This document shows positions 19,437 to 34,568 of a DNA stretch of 64,000 bases, piece by piece (the stretch's first letter is position 1; every line of letters begins with the position of its first letter). Under the pieces are notes generated by a model. That model did no database searches. It was given only the letters and a program-made list of their open reading frames with translations, and had not been told where the DNA came from. The stretch is from Rebecca billardiae RCC1528 (lineage: Eukaryota; Haptophyta), in the NCBI GenBank assembly GCA_965240325.2, contig OZ251227.1, positions 248,001 through 312,000 on the forward strand, read 5' to 3'. A program made the position numbers and the translations under genes.

Positions 19437-20378
19437 ATGCCACGCGGGCGGCAGCAGCGCGGACGTGGGAGTGGTCGCGGCCATCCGGGTCGCGGCCGAG
19501 GAGGGGCGGCTGGCATGAGCGACGAGGACGTCGTCGAGGCCACGCAGAGCGCGTTTGCTGGCGCTTCGCTGCGTGATCGTGGTGGGGTGGGCGAGGAGAA
19601 CGACAGCGACGGTGACGCACAGGAGGATTCGTCTGAGTATGACGGCCCTCCGCTCGGCATGTGGGAGTTTCGGCAGACAGACGCGCGGCGCGACACGGGC
19701 TCGAAGCTCAAGCGGCATGGCCTGATCACCGAGCTGCGCATCAACCAGCGCTGGCGCGGGCTGGTCATGTCGTCCAACGGCTCGCGCACCATCTCAGCTG
19801 CAGACCGAGGGCTGGTCAGATGCGGCGGCGTTGCTTGCGTGAACTGCTCGTGGGCGCGGGTGGACGGCGACGTGCCGTTCAGCAAGATGAAGAGCGTAGG
19901 AGGCGAACGGCTGTTGCCGTTCCTGGTCGCGGCCAACCCGACCAAGTACGGACAACCTATGGTGCTCTCCTCCGCTGAGGCGCTGGCAGCAGCACTCACT
20001 ATCTGTGGCTTTGAGCGCGCGGCACGGTGCATCATGGCCAAGTTCAAGTGGGGTGACTCGTTTTGGGCGCTGAATGGGGAGGTTCTTGCGAGATATGCCG
20101 CGTGCGCCGATGCTGAGGGCGTGATCGCTGTCCAGGAGGACGTGATGGGCAAGCTGCGCGAGGAGAGTGCACAGCGCGCAGCTGATGCCGCAGCATCAGC
20201 GGCTGACCCGTACGGGGGTATGCCTCTGCCTCCGAGCGAGAGCGACGACTACTCGAGCCAGGAAGCGCACACGGACGATGACGACGAGGTTGAGGGGCAT
20301 GCCGACGACAGGGGTATCAAGGCGGAAGGCGACACCAAACAGGGTGCCCATGACGATCGATGCCTCCCCCGATACTAG
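19437..20378 (+). CDS. TSR3: 18S rRNA aminocarboxypropyltransferase (Tsr3 family)
   Basis: A single exon of 313 aa starts at an ATG at 19437. Residues about 75-245 carry the Tsr3/DUF367 fold: TISAADRGLVRCGG, VACVNCSWARVDGDVPF, ERLLPFLVAANPTKYGQP, LSSAEALAAALTICGF and KFKWGDSFWALN. Tsr3 transfers the aminocarboxypropyl group of SAM to a modified uridine of 18S rRNA, late in small-subunit maturation. Two oddities stand out. An Arg/Gly-rich leader (about 25 residues) precedes an acidic stretch, and the usual CDPKKCSG-like N-terminal motif reads TDARRDTGSKL. The acidic C-terminal tail is common in the family. The TATA module lies just upstream. Confidence 0.88.
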   Translation: MPRGRQQRGRGSGRGHPGRGRGGAAGMSDEDVVEATQSAFAGASLRDRGGVGEENDSDGDAQEDSSEYDGPPLGMWEFRQTDARRDTGSKLKRHGLITELRINQRWRGLVMSSNGSRTISAADRGLVRCGGVACVNCSWARVDGDVPFSKMKSVGGERLLPFLVAANPTKYGQPMVLSSAEALAAALTICGFERAARCIMAKFKWGDSFWALNGEVLARYAACADAEGVIAVQEDVMGKLREESAQRAADAAASAADPYGGMPLPPSESDDYSSQEAHTDDDDEVEGHADDRGIKAEGDTKQGAHDDRCLPRY

Positions 20379-23300
20379 CGGCGGCGACTCGGACCGGCGG
20401 CGCAGATCGAGTCGCAGCATTGCCAGTCTGATCTCTGGCTTGTTACGACTATTGCCCGTGCGATTGCGTGCCTATGATCATCGACCGAGTCGGACTACCT
20501 TATTGCTGCGCTGAAAACTTAAGTCACGACGACCGTGATCACTGGCCGTCAGACGACGACCGGATAGTATTATATAATAGTACAATCAGACGGTAGTCGT
20601 CAATAATAAGTGTCGTGTCCGGGGCAGCTTTCGTCAAGCCGCCCTTGAATGCCCATTGACGTATCATATAGTCCCTCACAAGTTTAAGCCTCCCGACATT
20701 GTTCGCCATATCAGCGCAGCAAAGCAGCGGCGCGCCACCATACCAGGGGCGTACTTGGCCCACTCCACTGCCGTGCACATGAGGTGCGCCCGGACCCGAT
20801 TGCTCGAGTCCTCGCAAATAGGCGTGGCTGTGCATCCTGGGTTGACGTTTGGTACCCGGCGGCCGGCGAGCTCGACTGGCGGCGAGCAGACCTGCCTGCG
20901 ACTGCGTGCCGCCGGCTGTCGGCAGCCTCCGTGCGCTGAGCCGCGCGCCGCGCGGTGCGTGTGCGACGTAGCTCCGCCCACGCCACGCATGCACCCTCGC
21001 GCCGCGCCGCCAGCTTGGCGCTGCCGTCAGCCAGAGCCGATCGAGTGCATGCCCGAGCCTGCTCCGAGAGCATCAATATGGGCTGCGTGTGGCTGCGCGT
21101 GCACTTTCGTCGCCTAATTTTGCCAGCGTCGAGTTGGCGCGTGGCACGCCCACCGTAGCAGCACGACTCCCGAATGCACAAAAGCCGGGGGTCAGCTGAA
21201 TTAATGCAGCTCACACGACCGCGCTCCACGCCGAAAACCAGCCCGTAGCTGCCCGCCGGCTGGCTCGTGCATGCGCACCGACTGCCGGGCGCATCGACAC
21301 CGTGGCGCACACGGAGCGCGGGTGCCGACAGGTTGCACAGGAAACTGTCCTTGGTGTTACATTTCTGAGAGACGGCGCCTCTGAAGGATGGCGCCCGCCC
21401 ACTCGCCGCTCGTGGGTGGCGCGCGCCTCGCGTGTCGATGCAGCCCCGCATCATGACTAGCTGAATGCGCGTGTCGGCAGGACTTGTCCGCGTGCGCTAC
21501 ATCCCTTGAGCTAGCACAGCCGGGACCCCCTCGCCGTCGGCAGTGACTGTCATCATCCCATCACACGTCGCGTGAGACGGCAAACAGCCACAGCAGCATC
21601 ACCCTCTCGTCCAGGATCATCAGGCAGCTGGAGACAGTCCTCCCTTCGACGCGTCTCGGAGCGAGCGCACACGCCCAGCTCTATCTGCGTCACACCGCCC
21701 GCGCCATCCGTCTCGAGCCCAACGCCCGTCACCACGCGCAGTATGGCAAACCGTCATGATCGGACCGAGCTCGTCGCCCGAGTGCAGCCTTCGCCCGCAA
21801 TGCCGCGCGCGAGCATTCGAGTTCGACAATAAGTCGTCAGCGACTTGTGGGCCGGCGGGGAGATCCACGCGTGGCATAGATACCATGTAGGTCGTCAGCT
21901 CCTGCTCGGTGTACGCACGCGCTCTGCATCTGAACACTTGATAGAAGCTCTCGATCATCACCATCGAGCTGTCTACGTGAGCCTGTACGACCGTCTGCGC
22001 AACACCTCGCGCCTCACCCTTGATGCTGAGCTCACGCGAGACAAAGAAGGCTATGTAGGGCTCAATGACATTCATACAGTGAGAGCGCCCTTGCCGCAGC
22101 GAGCGACAGCTTCCTTCGCCCGCTTCTTAGCACTCGCCCTGCTGTTCTTGGGCGTGAGTGAGGCGTGGTGCCTCGTCAGCCTGCTGAGCGGTTCTTGTCG
22201 ATGCGTGTCACAGCGCGGAAGCAGGTGTGCGTTCGCGAGGCGTCGTGCGTGGATGCCGTTCTTCATGCTGACGACATAGATAGACTACGTAGCGGCCGTC
22301 TCCTCATCCAAGAGCCTCGAGCATGCCACGACTCTGACACTTCAGCGCTCCGGCCGGCGCGCATGCACCATCAAGTGCAACCGAGCGGTTGAGAGGTAGC
22401 CGCCGCCAGCTTTTCGACCCTCACCAACACGCGCTGGATGAACATTGCAAGGTTGTCGCATACTATGAGTGTCGCGTGTCTCTTCCCGCGACTGTTGCTG
22501 CGCAACGTGATGTGCAAGACCAGTCGCGCGCGCGCTCCATCCAATACAAGCACGGCTGATGAATGGACGTGGCCGAGCGCAAGCACGCACGCGCGAGTCG
22601 TAGGCTGCGAACGTCGTGTGCGGCCAGACTGCGACGTGCACGGCACGTATCCACCTTGCATTGCTACGTCTCTTCACACCGGGCCTGGGACTCTTCCAGG
22701 CTGAGACGGCCTGCTCTGCTGCCCTCTGTGACTCAAGATGCCGCGCGAACGTGCCGCGCGGCTGCGCGATGTCGCGATTGGAGCTCAAGGGTGGTTGACT
22801 TTCGGTACATGCTACTCAAGCAGGAAGAGGCCGATCGAGGCGCGGAGTGGCGCGCTGCACCCGCAACAGCGGGCATCGTGCAGCGCGCGAGAGCGCGCGC
22901 CGCTTCCGGGCGCACGGCGACGGCGCCATGTACCGAAAGACGGGTGGACAGGTCGCGTCCACTGGGAATGTAACATCTGTCAGTCGCGGGCGGTCATTTT
23001 TCCGTGCAACCTGTCTGCCGCGGCCGGGTGGGTATGTACTGACGCGGCTGGGCCTGGTGCATGCGCGGGCGGATGGGCTCTGCCCGGGTCGGCGCGTAGC
23101 GGGCGTGCGGGCTGAGACAAAGTCGTGCCTGCTGCAGCCGGCAACTAAATTTGTGGGTCCCTATACTAGTGGCACCGGTCAATAACAGTGTAGTCGGACT
23201 CAAAATAAGTATAAATGCCACCGCCACGAGCGGCGGAGTACTCAGCTCGGCACGGGCGCGGACCGCGGTGGAGGCCGTGGTAGTTGCAGCATGTGCCACC

Positions 23301-23412
23301 GTCCGCCGCCAGGCCATTTGAAGCTGGCTTTCTGTGAGCCGCAAGCGCGAGCGTGTCCAAAACCAACGGAGACTGCTCCACCCGATGTCGATGACGATGC
23401 GGGTGATAGTGC
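20379..23412. other. Three-kilobase gene-poor interval
   Basis: No intact gene is supported here. The minus strand between about 21620 and 22661 has successive short frames with protein-like composition (listed separately as a possible relic). The rest shows scattered short ORFs without domain features. No large repeat was seen. Confidence 0.4.
21620..22661 (-). pseudogene. Possible decayed protein-coding sequence
   Basis: Three consecutive minus-strand frames have mixed, globular-looking composition, unlike the Arg/Ala/Pro-rich noise elsewhere. They contain LIVCDNLAMFIQRVLVRVEK (upper), ASAKKRAKEAVARCGKG (middle) and NVIEPYIAFFVSRELSIKG (lower). The middle frame stops where the lower one begins with overlapping bases, as after a frameshift. 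No family is recognised. It could be a dead transposon or an old host gene; coding status is unproven. Confidence 0.22.
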
Positions 23413-23943
23413 TCATGACATGTGCTCGGGAGGTCCTGTCGGAGTGGAGTATACCACCATCTGATCCGCGATCGGGTTTGCGTGTATGGTGACGCGTTCC
23501 AGGGTGATCGACGTACTAGGTCGGTGCTTCGCGTCGACAGGTACACGCTCCATCGCATCGATGGTGTCCATGCCATCGATCACTCGGCCAAACACGGTGT
23601 ACGCGCCGTCGAGGTGTGCATGCTTGGCGTACGTGATGAAGAACTGCGACCCATTCGTATTTGGGCCACTGTTCGCCATTGAGACGATGCCTCGCTTCGT
23701 GTGCTTGTTGTCGGGGTGGATTTCGTCAGGGAACTTCCCTCCCCAGATACTCTCGCCGCCCTTGCCAGTTCCGGTCGGGTCGCCCCCTTGCACCATGAAC
23801 CCCTTGATGTTGCGGTGGAAGAGAGTGTTGTCATAGTAGTTCGATGCTGCGAGCGCAAGAAAATTGTACGACGTGCGCGGCGCCGTGTCACAAAACAACT
23901 CAAGCTTCAAGTCGCCGAGTGACGTGTGTAGCGTGACCGCCAT
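23413..23943 (-). CDS. PPIL3: Cyclophilin-type peptidyl-prolyl isomerase, PPIL3-like
   Basis: A single exon encodes 176 aa from the ATG at 23943. The whole cyclophilin fold is present, with no targeting extension: VTLHTSLGDLKLELFCDTAP, FHRNIKGFMVQGGDPTGTGK (catalytic Arg), GIVSMANSGPNTNGSQFFIT and HLDGAYTVFGRVIDGMD. The cyclosporin-contacting Trp of cyclophilin A is His here (HLDGAYTVFG), as in human PPIL3, a spliceosome-associated cyclophilin. A nuclear splicing role is inferred from that similarity. The start is 220 bp from the divergent TIR-domain gene. Confidence 0.93.
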   Translation of the reverse strand: MAVTLHTSLGDLKLELFCDTAPRTSYNFLALAASNYYDNTLFHRNIKGFMVQGGDPTGTGKGGESIWGGKFPDEIHPDNKHTKRGIVSMANSGPNTNGSQFFITYAKHAHLDGAYTVFGRVIDGMDTIDAMERVPVDAKHRPSTSITLERVTIHANPIADQMVVYSTPTGPPEHMS

Positions 23944-24162
23944 GCTGGAAGGCGTCTCGACTCCAGCTCGGCGCGCCCCGGTGTCGTGGGTGATGGGGCG
24001 GGTAGCTCTTCAGCAGATATCATATACGGTATACCGTATGTACTACTAATTTATAAAGTTTAGGTAGACACACACAAGCCGCGCGGGCGCGCGCCAAGGA
24101 GGTGGTGGTCACCAACGGGACGCGTCAAAGGTGGTCGCCAACGGGACCGCCTCGGGCGCCGT
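23944..24162. promoter_or_regulatory. Divergent promoter region with 16-bp palindrome, PPIL3 / TIR-domain gene
   Basis: The gap between the two divergent ATGs is 219 bp. It contains the perfect palindrome ATACGGTATACCGTAT at 24024-24039 and an AT-rich stretch just after it. The palindrome could bind a dimeric regulator of both genes, which is an inference. Confidence 0.4.
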
Positions 24163-26039
24163 ATGTCGCTGGCTATCGACGATGATATTGGCACGCGACT
24201 CAGCATGGCCTACAGGGTCGGGCTTGCGCGCCGGCGCAGCATCCAGATCCCGTGCGCGAGCACCGGGCTGATCGCCTCGATCGTTGGCATCTACATCTGG
24301 CGCCGCATCTTCCCCTTCCAGCACGCGGGGGTTGCGATGGTCTACCTGGGCAACTTTGTGCTCACGCTTGCCATCCTCCCGACGGACGCGCTGAGCATCC
24401 GCGTGGGCCTGGCGTGGAGCATCTGCATCACGCTGATCGTGGGCGCCTTCCACATCCTGGACGTGATCGCGGCGAATGAGGCGCTGGCCACGGCGACGCA
24501 GGGCCGGCATGACGAGGAGCCATTCGCGCACTGGGAGTCGGTGAGCCTGTTCTACCTGCGTTTCCACCTGGTGCGAGACTGTCTGTACGTGCTCGCGTGG
24601 CTGCACGCCGCGCCGCGCGGCCTGCTGCTCGGCTGCGCCGCCGACCTCACGCCTCGGCAGCGGCTCGACGGGATCTGGCGCATCAACGGGCACGTGATGC
24701 TGCTGGTCGCCGTGATCGCGGCCATGTTCTTCCCCATCGCTCTGCTCGACGGCTCCGTCGCCGAGAGGGGCACCGTGTACTACTGCTTCTACGCCATCGC
24801 GCTGGCGGTGACGAGCCTCGTGTCGGGCTTCAGCCTGCAGCCGGGCATGCGCGCGCGCATCCACAGCCACCTCTCGCTGCACTCGGCGGAGATGCAGACG
24901 GCCGCGGGCATCGCGAGCCTGCTCGGCCGGCACACCGCGCGCGAGATCTCGCGCGAGGCGCGCGCGCGCTTCACCTGCGTCACCCTCGACGCCGTCACGT
25001 ACGTGCACATGCTCTCCCCCAAGCCCGACCAGACGTTTGGCATCCAGCCCGTGCACGCGGCGCTCGGCGACGTCGACGTCTTCCTCTCGCACTCGTGCGC
25101 GCGGCGGCCCGCGCGCGCCTCGCCCCAGCCGCGTCTCGACACCCGTGACGCCGCGCACGTCCCCCGCGTCGCGGCGTCCCGCCGCGCGGCGGCTCCGGCC
25201 GTCGATCGCTCTCCGCGCGCGCCGCGCCGTGCGCAGCTGGCACGACGAGCCGAACCAAAAGTGGGTGCTGCTGCAGGCGTGGAGGCGCGACTTTGTGGCG
25301 CAGCACGGGCGCGAGCCGCGCGTGTGGCTGGACAAGTTCAACATCGACAGCACAGCTGTCGAGGTTGAGCTCTCCTGCCTCCCCGTCTTCATCGCCGGCT
25401 GCAACTCGCTCCTCATCCTCGCAGGGCCCACGTATCTGCAGCGGTGCGCACGCGCGCGGCCCGGCCTGCTCTCGCGTGCGCGCGCGCGCGGCGCTGAGCG
25501 CGGCGCCCCTTCCCCGCGCATCCCTCGCGCACAGCCTGTGGTGCGTCACCGAGCTCTGGGTGTACCTGCAGATGGGCGGCGACCCCTCGCGCATCGAGCT
25601 GCACGTGCCCCCCGGCTTCGAGCTGCAGGTCGACACCTTCGACGCGCGTGCGGCGTCGTGCGTGTCCACGGCGGACCGCGACTGGCTGCTGACCATGATC
25701 GAGGCCGGCTGCCGCGGGATCGACCAGTTCAACCACTCGGTCAAGGTGGCGCTGACGATGGCACTCGAAGCGAACAAGCCGTCGGGCGAGCGCAGGGCCG
25801 GGTCGATGCGGCCCGCGCGCATGTACCACCCAAGCCCAGCCGCCGTGATGCCAGGCGACACGTCCGACCCTGTCAATGTCACGACAGCGGCCGGTCTAGC
25901 CGGTGGCGCCGTCGGCCGGGATGCGCCGCGCAACGAGAACGAGGCGGACCGCCACGACGCCGGCGAGCCTCAACAGATCATGTCGGTGCAGCCTCGGCCC
26001 GCCGCCGCCGTTGTGGTCTTGCCGCCAGGCCGCGCGTAG
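24163..26039 (+). CDS. Multi-pass membrane protein with C-terminal TIR domain
   Basis: Exons 24163-25094, 25237-25443 and 25535-26039 give 547 aa; introns are GTGCGC...GCGCAG and GTGCGC...CACAG. Residues about 25-225 contain roughly six hydrophobic spans, for example IPCASTGLIASIVGIYIW, LGNFVLTLAILPTDAL and VMLLVAVIAAMFFPIALL. A TIR domain follows at about 300-420: DVDVFLSHSWHDEP, PRVWLDKFNID, LPVFIAGCNSLLILAGPTYL and RLWCVTELWVYL. The Glu in WCVTEL stands where the catalytic Glu of NAD-cleaving TIR domains lies, so NADase activity is possible. Both splice joins fall within the TIR domain and restore its motifs. The tail is disordered. Eukaryotic TIR proteins usually act in immunity or cell death, but here the role is unknown. 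Confidence 0.85.
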
Positions 26040-26526
26040 CCGAGCCGCTGCGCGACGGGCGCAGGCAGGGGCCTCACCGCGTCGTGCAGTGACAATCCGA
26101 ATCAGAATCATCGGATCGTACCGATCGTACTTCGTACGGTACCTCTTGATGTTCAAATCAGACAATGTCGTCGTCGTACTTTAGTACTTTAGGCCGGGAG
26201 CATTCCGGTCTTGCCTGCTGACCAAGGGGCAAGGGCGGAGCTCCGTTCTGCCTGTTCAAGAACCTGAGTCCACCCGGCCCTTGCAAGTACCCACCCACGC
26301 TGCTTGCGGGAGAGAAACTTCGGCGCGCAAGTTCCTACCCATGCAGTTCCTTCCCCGTTGTGCTTCCCGTACGATACTTTTGAGCGTCCTAGTGGTTGTT
26401 TGAAGTACGAGTATGGACATAAACTCTGAAAACAGCAGGTGAGTACTACCCGTATTAAAGGGGGTATCACCGTGATTAGAAAACGGTCGTCATCGGTCTT
26501 CCCCTGGTCCGGACCTACCGAAATCA
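26040..26526. other. Intergenic region, nothing recognised
   Basis: This 487-bp stretch follows the TIR-domain gene. It is less GC-rich than the genes and holds no convincing ORF, RNA or repeat. Confidence 0.35.
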
Positions 26527-28835
<2,309 letters not shown>

Positions 28836-30036
28836 CGCCCGACGTCACGCGGTCCTCCGCCGTCGGCTGGAAGGCGCTCGTGCTCGGTGGCGGCGGCACG
28901 CCTCCGCCGCACACGAGCGCCCGGCCGACGGCGCATCTTTATTCACTCGTTGGCGCTGAAGCCCGGAGCCGCCGGGCCAAAAACGGTCGCGACGAGTGCC
29001 AACCCTTTGCCAACCAAGTCTAAGGGGCGCTGTCTGTCGTGCGACGTGGAGAGTTCGGCACAGTGGGTTGGTGTGAAGAGCGCATGCAACGAGCGCTATC
29101 TATGCTGTCACGCAGGCGTGCTGCGGCACTCACCAAAGGGCGCAGACTACTACCGGTGCAATAACGTGCATCGTCAGCATCGTGCTGATGAGACGCGGCA
29201 TGCGCATGGCCCGAGAGCCGCCAGGCGCCACTCTGAGACGGTAGCCGGTACTCCGTAGTCAGATTCCGATGAAAATTCCGATCTACGCTACGGTCTACGC
29301 GACTTCCTCAGTTCCTGCCTTCCTGGCGGTCAATCCGGATGAATAATAATATATCGCGTCTCGCCGCGATAAGTGATGATACTACAATGAAGGTCTAATA
29401 ACTCTTTGAATCATCTTTATTTTCGCTAGCCAAGTGTTAGAAATAGCATATAGAAGTGAGTATAGCATTCAGCATAATTAAACGGACGTGGACGTCGGAC
29501 GACGGTGACGGACGGCGGATGACAACAAGTAACAACAGACTAACTATTACTAGAGCAGTAGTACGTAGTGTGCCCGGTCCCGCCGGTGCGGCGGTAGCTA
29601 CTTCACTTATCACTAGCGTCATAGCTTACTAGTCCGAGTAGTCGGCAAGCCGACGTTAAACTCGCTCACTTAACCGTTAACGGCGGCGGGCGGACGACTC
29701 GCCACCGTTACTCATCGGCCTTAGTGCCTACTCCTAGTCCTACCGTTCGGGGCGGGCACGGGCTGCTCCGCTGTGACTCGGCACCGGGCTATCCGGCCTA
29801 ACCAGTAACCGCTCTGGGGCCCGGGCAGGCATCGCCATCAGTCGGCGACGCCGATCGCTCGGACTCGGAGTCATCACTGATGCCGCGGCCCGATGGCGCG
29901 ATCGTCAGGCCTGACGATCGGACTGTGCCTACGTGTCCGGTGTCTCATCAGCGTTCGATGAGCTTAATACCCTCACTGTCTTGATCACTGCCGAATTATT
30001 TCACAGCAGGCGAAAAAACCGCGCCGCCGATCCATC
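28836..30036. other. Intergenic region with a cysteine-rich short ORF
   Basis: This 1.2-kb gap separates the polyglutamine gene from the SH3-like membrane protein. Its first 420 bp contain a frame (listed separately) with a zinc-finger-like pattern. The remainder (about 29265-30036) is AT-richer and shows no gene or repeat. Confidence 0.35.
28887..29258 (+). pseudogene. Cys-rich, GATA-finger-like ORF without a start codon
   Basis: The frame has no ATG before its interesting part, which reads KGRCLSCDVESSAQWVGVKS and continues to YLCCHAGVLRH. The CxxC, a central Trp and a later Cys pair recall a GATA-type zinc finger, but the final CxxC spacing is broken (CCHAG). It may be a zinc-finger relic or an exon of an unseen gene. 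The evidence is weak. Confidence 0.2.
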
Positions 30037-30945
30037 ATGGCGGCGCCGCTCGTGGGCAAGCGTGTGGTCATTGAGGGCTTGAGCTCGAAGCCCGAACTCA
30101 ATGGGTCGCGTGGCGTTGCGGTCTCGTTCGATGACCAAAAGAGTCGATACATGGTGCAGCTGGACAGCGGCGCCGTGCTCTCGCTCAAGCCAGCATGCCT
30201 GACCGCTGAGCCGGGGCAACATCAAGATGCTGGTCCTGGTGGCGGCTTTGGCCGGGGCGGCATGCCAGGCATGCCTCCTGGCATGGAGGACATCTTCCGG
30301 CGCTTCGGCGCGGGCGGCATGCCTGCACTTCCAGCCGGCCTCAAGCCCGCGCACCTCGGGCTCGCACTCATGGCCGCGTACATGTTCTTGCCTCGTGTGC
30401 TCAGCTCGCTTGGCCTGAGCGGTGGCAGGCTCGTGCTCGTCGCACTCGGTGCCGTCGTCGTCTACTTCGTGCGCGTGGATGGTGGCGTGCATCGCCTGCG
30501 TGCACGAGTGCGTTCCTCCCTCGGCACGGCCGCTGCTGCTGCCACGCGCGCGACGGGCTCCCCTGTGAGCGAGGCACAGGCCGCGTTTGCCATCGGCGCG
30601 ATCTTCCTCTTTGTGCTGTGGCGATACGGCTTCAGCTCGAGCACAGCCGCGGAAGGCAGCGGGGGCGGCGGCGCGTATGCTGCCTACACGAAGGGCTACA
30701 ATGACGGGCGCGGCGGGCTCTCTTTCGAGCCCATCGAGGACGTTGCGTCCACGGCGAGTGCAGGCGGCAGCAGCTGGGGCATCGGCTCGCTCCTCAAGCT
30801 CGCCATGGCTGGCGGCCTGATCTATCAGATGGGCGCGCCCGCGGGGCAGCCATGGTCGGTGGACAAGCTGATGGCCAACATGCGCAACATGAACCCAATG
30901 AACATGATCTTCCTTATGAACATGCTCTCAAGCTTCTTTGGCTAG
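30037..30945 (+). CDS. Membrane protein with N-terminal SH3-like domain, family not recognised
   Basis: A single exon encodes 302 aa from the ATG at 30037. Residues about 5-55 (VGKRVVIEGLSSKPELNG to YMVQLDSGAVLSLKP) look like the small SH3-like beta-barrel seen in several protist scaffolding proteins. A Gly/Met/Pro-rich linker with GMPGMPPGMEDIFRRFGAGG follows. Three hydrophobic segments come next: LALMAAYMFLPRVLSSLGL, LVLVALGAVVVYFVRV and AQAAFAIGAIFLFVLWRYGF. The end is Met/Asn-rich (NMRNMNPMNMIFLMNMLSSF). No known family or substrate can be given. Confidence 0.75.
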   Translation: MAAPLVGKRVVIEGLSSKPELNGSRGVAVSFDDQKSRYMVQLDSGAVLSLKPACLTAEPGQHQDAGPGGGFGRGGMPGMPPGMEDIFRRFGAGGMPALPAGLKPAHLGLALMAAYMFLPRVLSSLGLSGGRLVLVALGAVVVYFVRVDGGVHRLRARVRSSLGTAAAAATRATGSPVSEAQAAFAIGAIFLFVLWRYGFSSSTAAEGSGGGGAYAAYTKGYNDGRGGLSFEPIEDVASTASAGGSSWGIGSLLKLAMAGGLIYQMGAPAGQPWSVDKLMANMRNMNPMNMIFLMNMLSSFFG

Positions 30946-31340
30946 ATCGGCTGCAGCGGCAGCGGCGCGGCAGTGGTCACTGTACATGCAAGTACACGAT
31001 TCGCGAATCATCATCCCGTATTCGCCGCCGCCAGATGTACACGCTGCGGCGCGCTTGCAGAGCTTGCTGCAGGCGTCCCTATCATCGCACATACATTGCT
31101 GCGCGCGCGCCGCACTACAGCTGACTCGCGGCCGCGCCCGCTGGGCCTCTGGGTCGCCCTCGCACGGTGCCGGTGGCGCAGCTCCGAGCTCGCCTCGCCG
31201 CAACTGATGAGGGGTCCCATCATATATGATCATAATCATTCATCGGCATCATCCGGGCATCATCGATTATAGTTGTAGTAGATTCTACTATAGTTATCTG
31301 AACCGGGTCAGCAGAAGACCGGATTATTTGATCAACTACG

Positions 31341-31341
<1 letters not shown>

Positions 31342-31418
<77 letters not shown>
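31342..31418. repeat. (TA)n microsatellite
   Basis: About 38 uninterrupted TA units directly precede the first tandem cassette at 31419. Confidence 0.98.
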
Positions 31419-31421
<3 letters not shown>

Positions 31422-32433
31422 GGGTTATTGGTACAATAACTGATTGTCTAAGAGGACGACAAGAACGCCGGGCGCCAGCGCCGCTCATCAGCCACATCGC
31501 CCTCTACCAGACCATCGCCTCAAAGGGCGCTGCTCCCGGACAAACAGTCTGTCCGGGTTGTTCTGCCGCCCAGGAGATCGATTTCCGGCGCCGGCCTCTG
31601 CCGCCTGCTTCGCCAGGCGCGGCGTGCGAGATGGCTCCAGCCAAGCTCGTCCTGCGTCGCCGGCGGCGGCGGCTCGCACGCGGGTGGCGCGTCGCGTGCA
31701 CCGACCAACATCTTTCGGCAACTCGGCGGTAAGCAACGCTCCGCATCGCGCCCCCTCGCGCTTCGGGCCACCGCCTCTTCTCTCTCTGTGTGCGTGCGCA
31801 CCCTGTGGCTCTTCCGCACCCGCCCCGATCGCACCGTTCCCTCTTCGCCACATGCCTCCTCCTCCGTGGGTGCGCCCCCACGCGGATCGCTGCTCCATCC
31901 CCCGCCCTGCCTCGGGATCGCCCCGGTGCCAACGCCAGCCGGCTCCTACACAAGGACCGCTGGCGGCACACCGCGCGCCGGGCCCCGTGCGCACCCGCGG
32001 GCCATTCACAGCATCCGCAAAGGCCGTCTAGCCTTCTCCTGCTTCCGCAGCGCCGCGCCTCGGGGCCGGCTGCCTGCTATCTCTCCTATTCGGGTTCCGT
32101 CTCACTCGCACTGCCCCACCTGCCCAGCCCCCGCTGGCCGGCCCTCGTGCGTGCGCGACTCACACGTGCCTTGCCCCCTTTCCTTCCCATCACTCAATGG
32201 GATTCTCCTCCACGCGGTGCTCCCCAACACACCATGAAACGGGATCACTCACGCACCGCGTCTCGTCGACGGCGAGCGGCATGCCCACCGCATCTGCTGC
32301 CGCTCGCCAAGGCATGAGGACACGTAAATCCCACTGAGTAGGAACACACGCAGCCGCCTCGGCATCGACATGCCAGGCGGCGTGCCCACCTTCGGCCAGC
32401 AGTTGGCGTCGGCGTTCACGAGGACGGCTAGAC
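31419..32433. repeat. Tandem cassette unit 1 (1015 bp)
   Basis: The unit begins with a 304-bp segment (31419-31722), apparently identical to 32434-32737, and ends with a 193-bp segment (32241-32433), apparently identical to 32968-33160. The 518 bp between them differ from the middle of unit 2. The start is the 36-nt hairpin repeat (GTTATTG, GTA loop, CAATAAC). The conserved parts carry short ORFs without domains. Confidence 0.85.

Positions 32434-34568
<2,135 letters not shown>

Noticed and set aside
29265-30036. tRNA or other RNA gene in AT-richer gaps
   Set aside because: No cloverleaf with A and B box spacing could be made out by eye; a tRNA or covariance-model scan would settle it.
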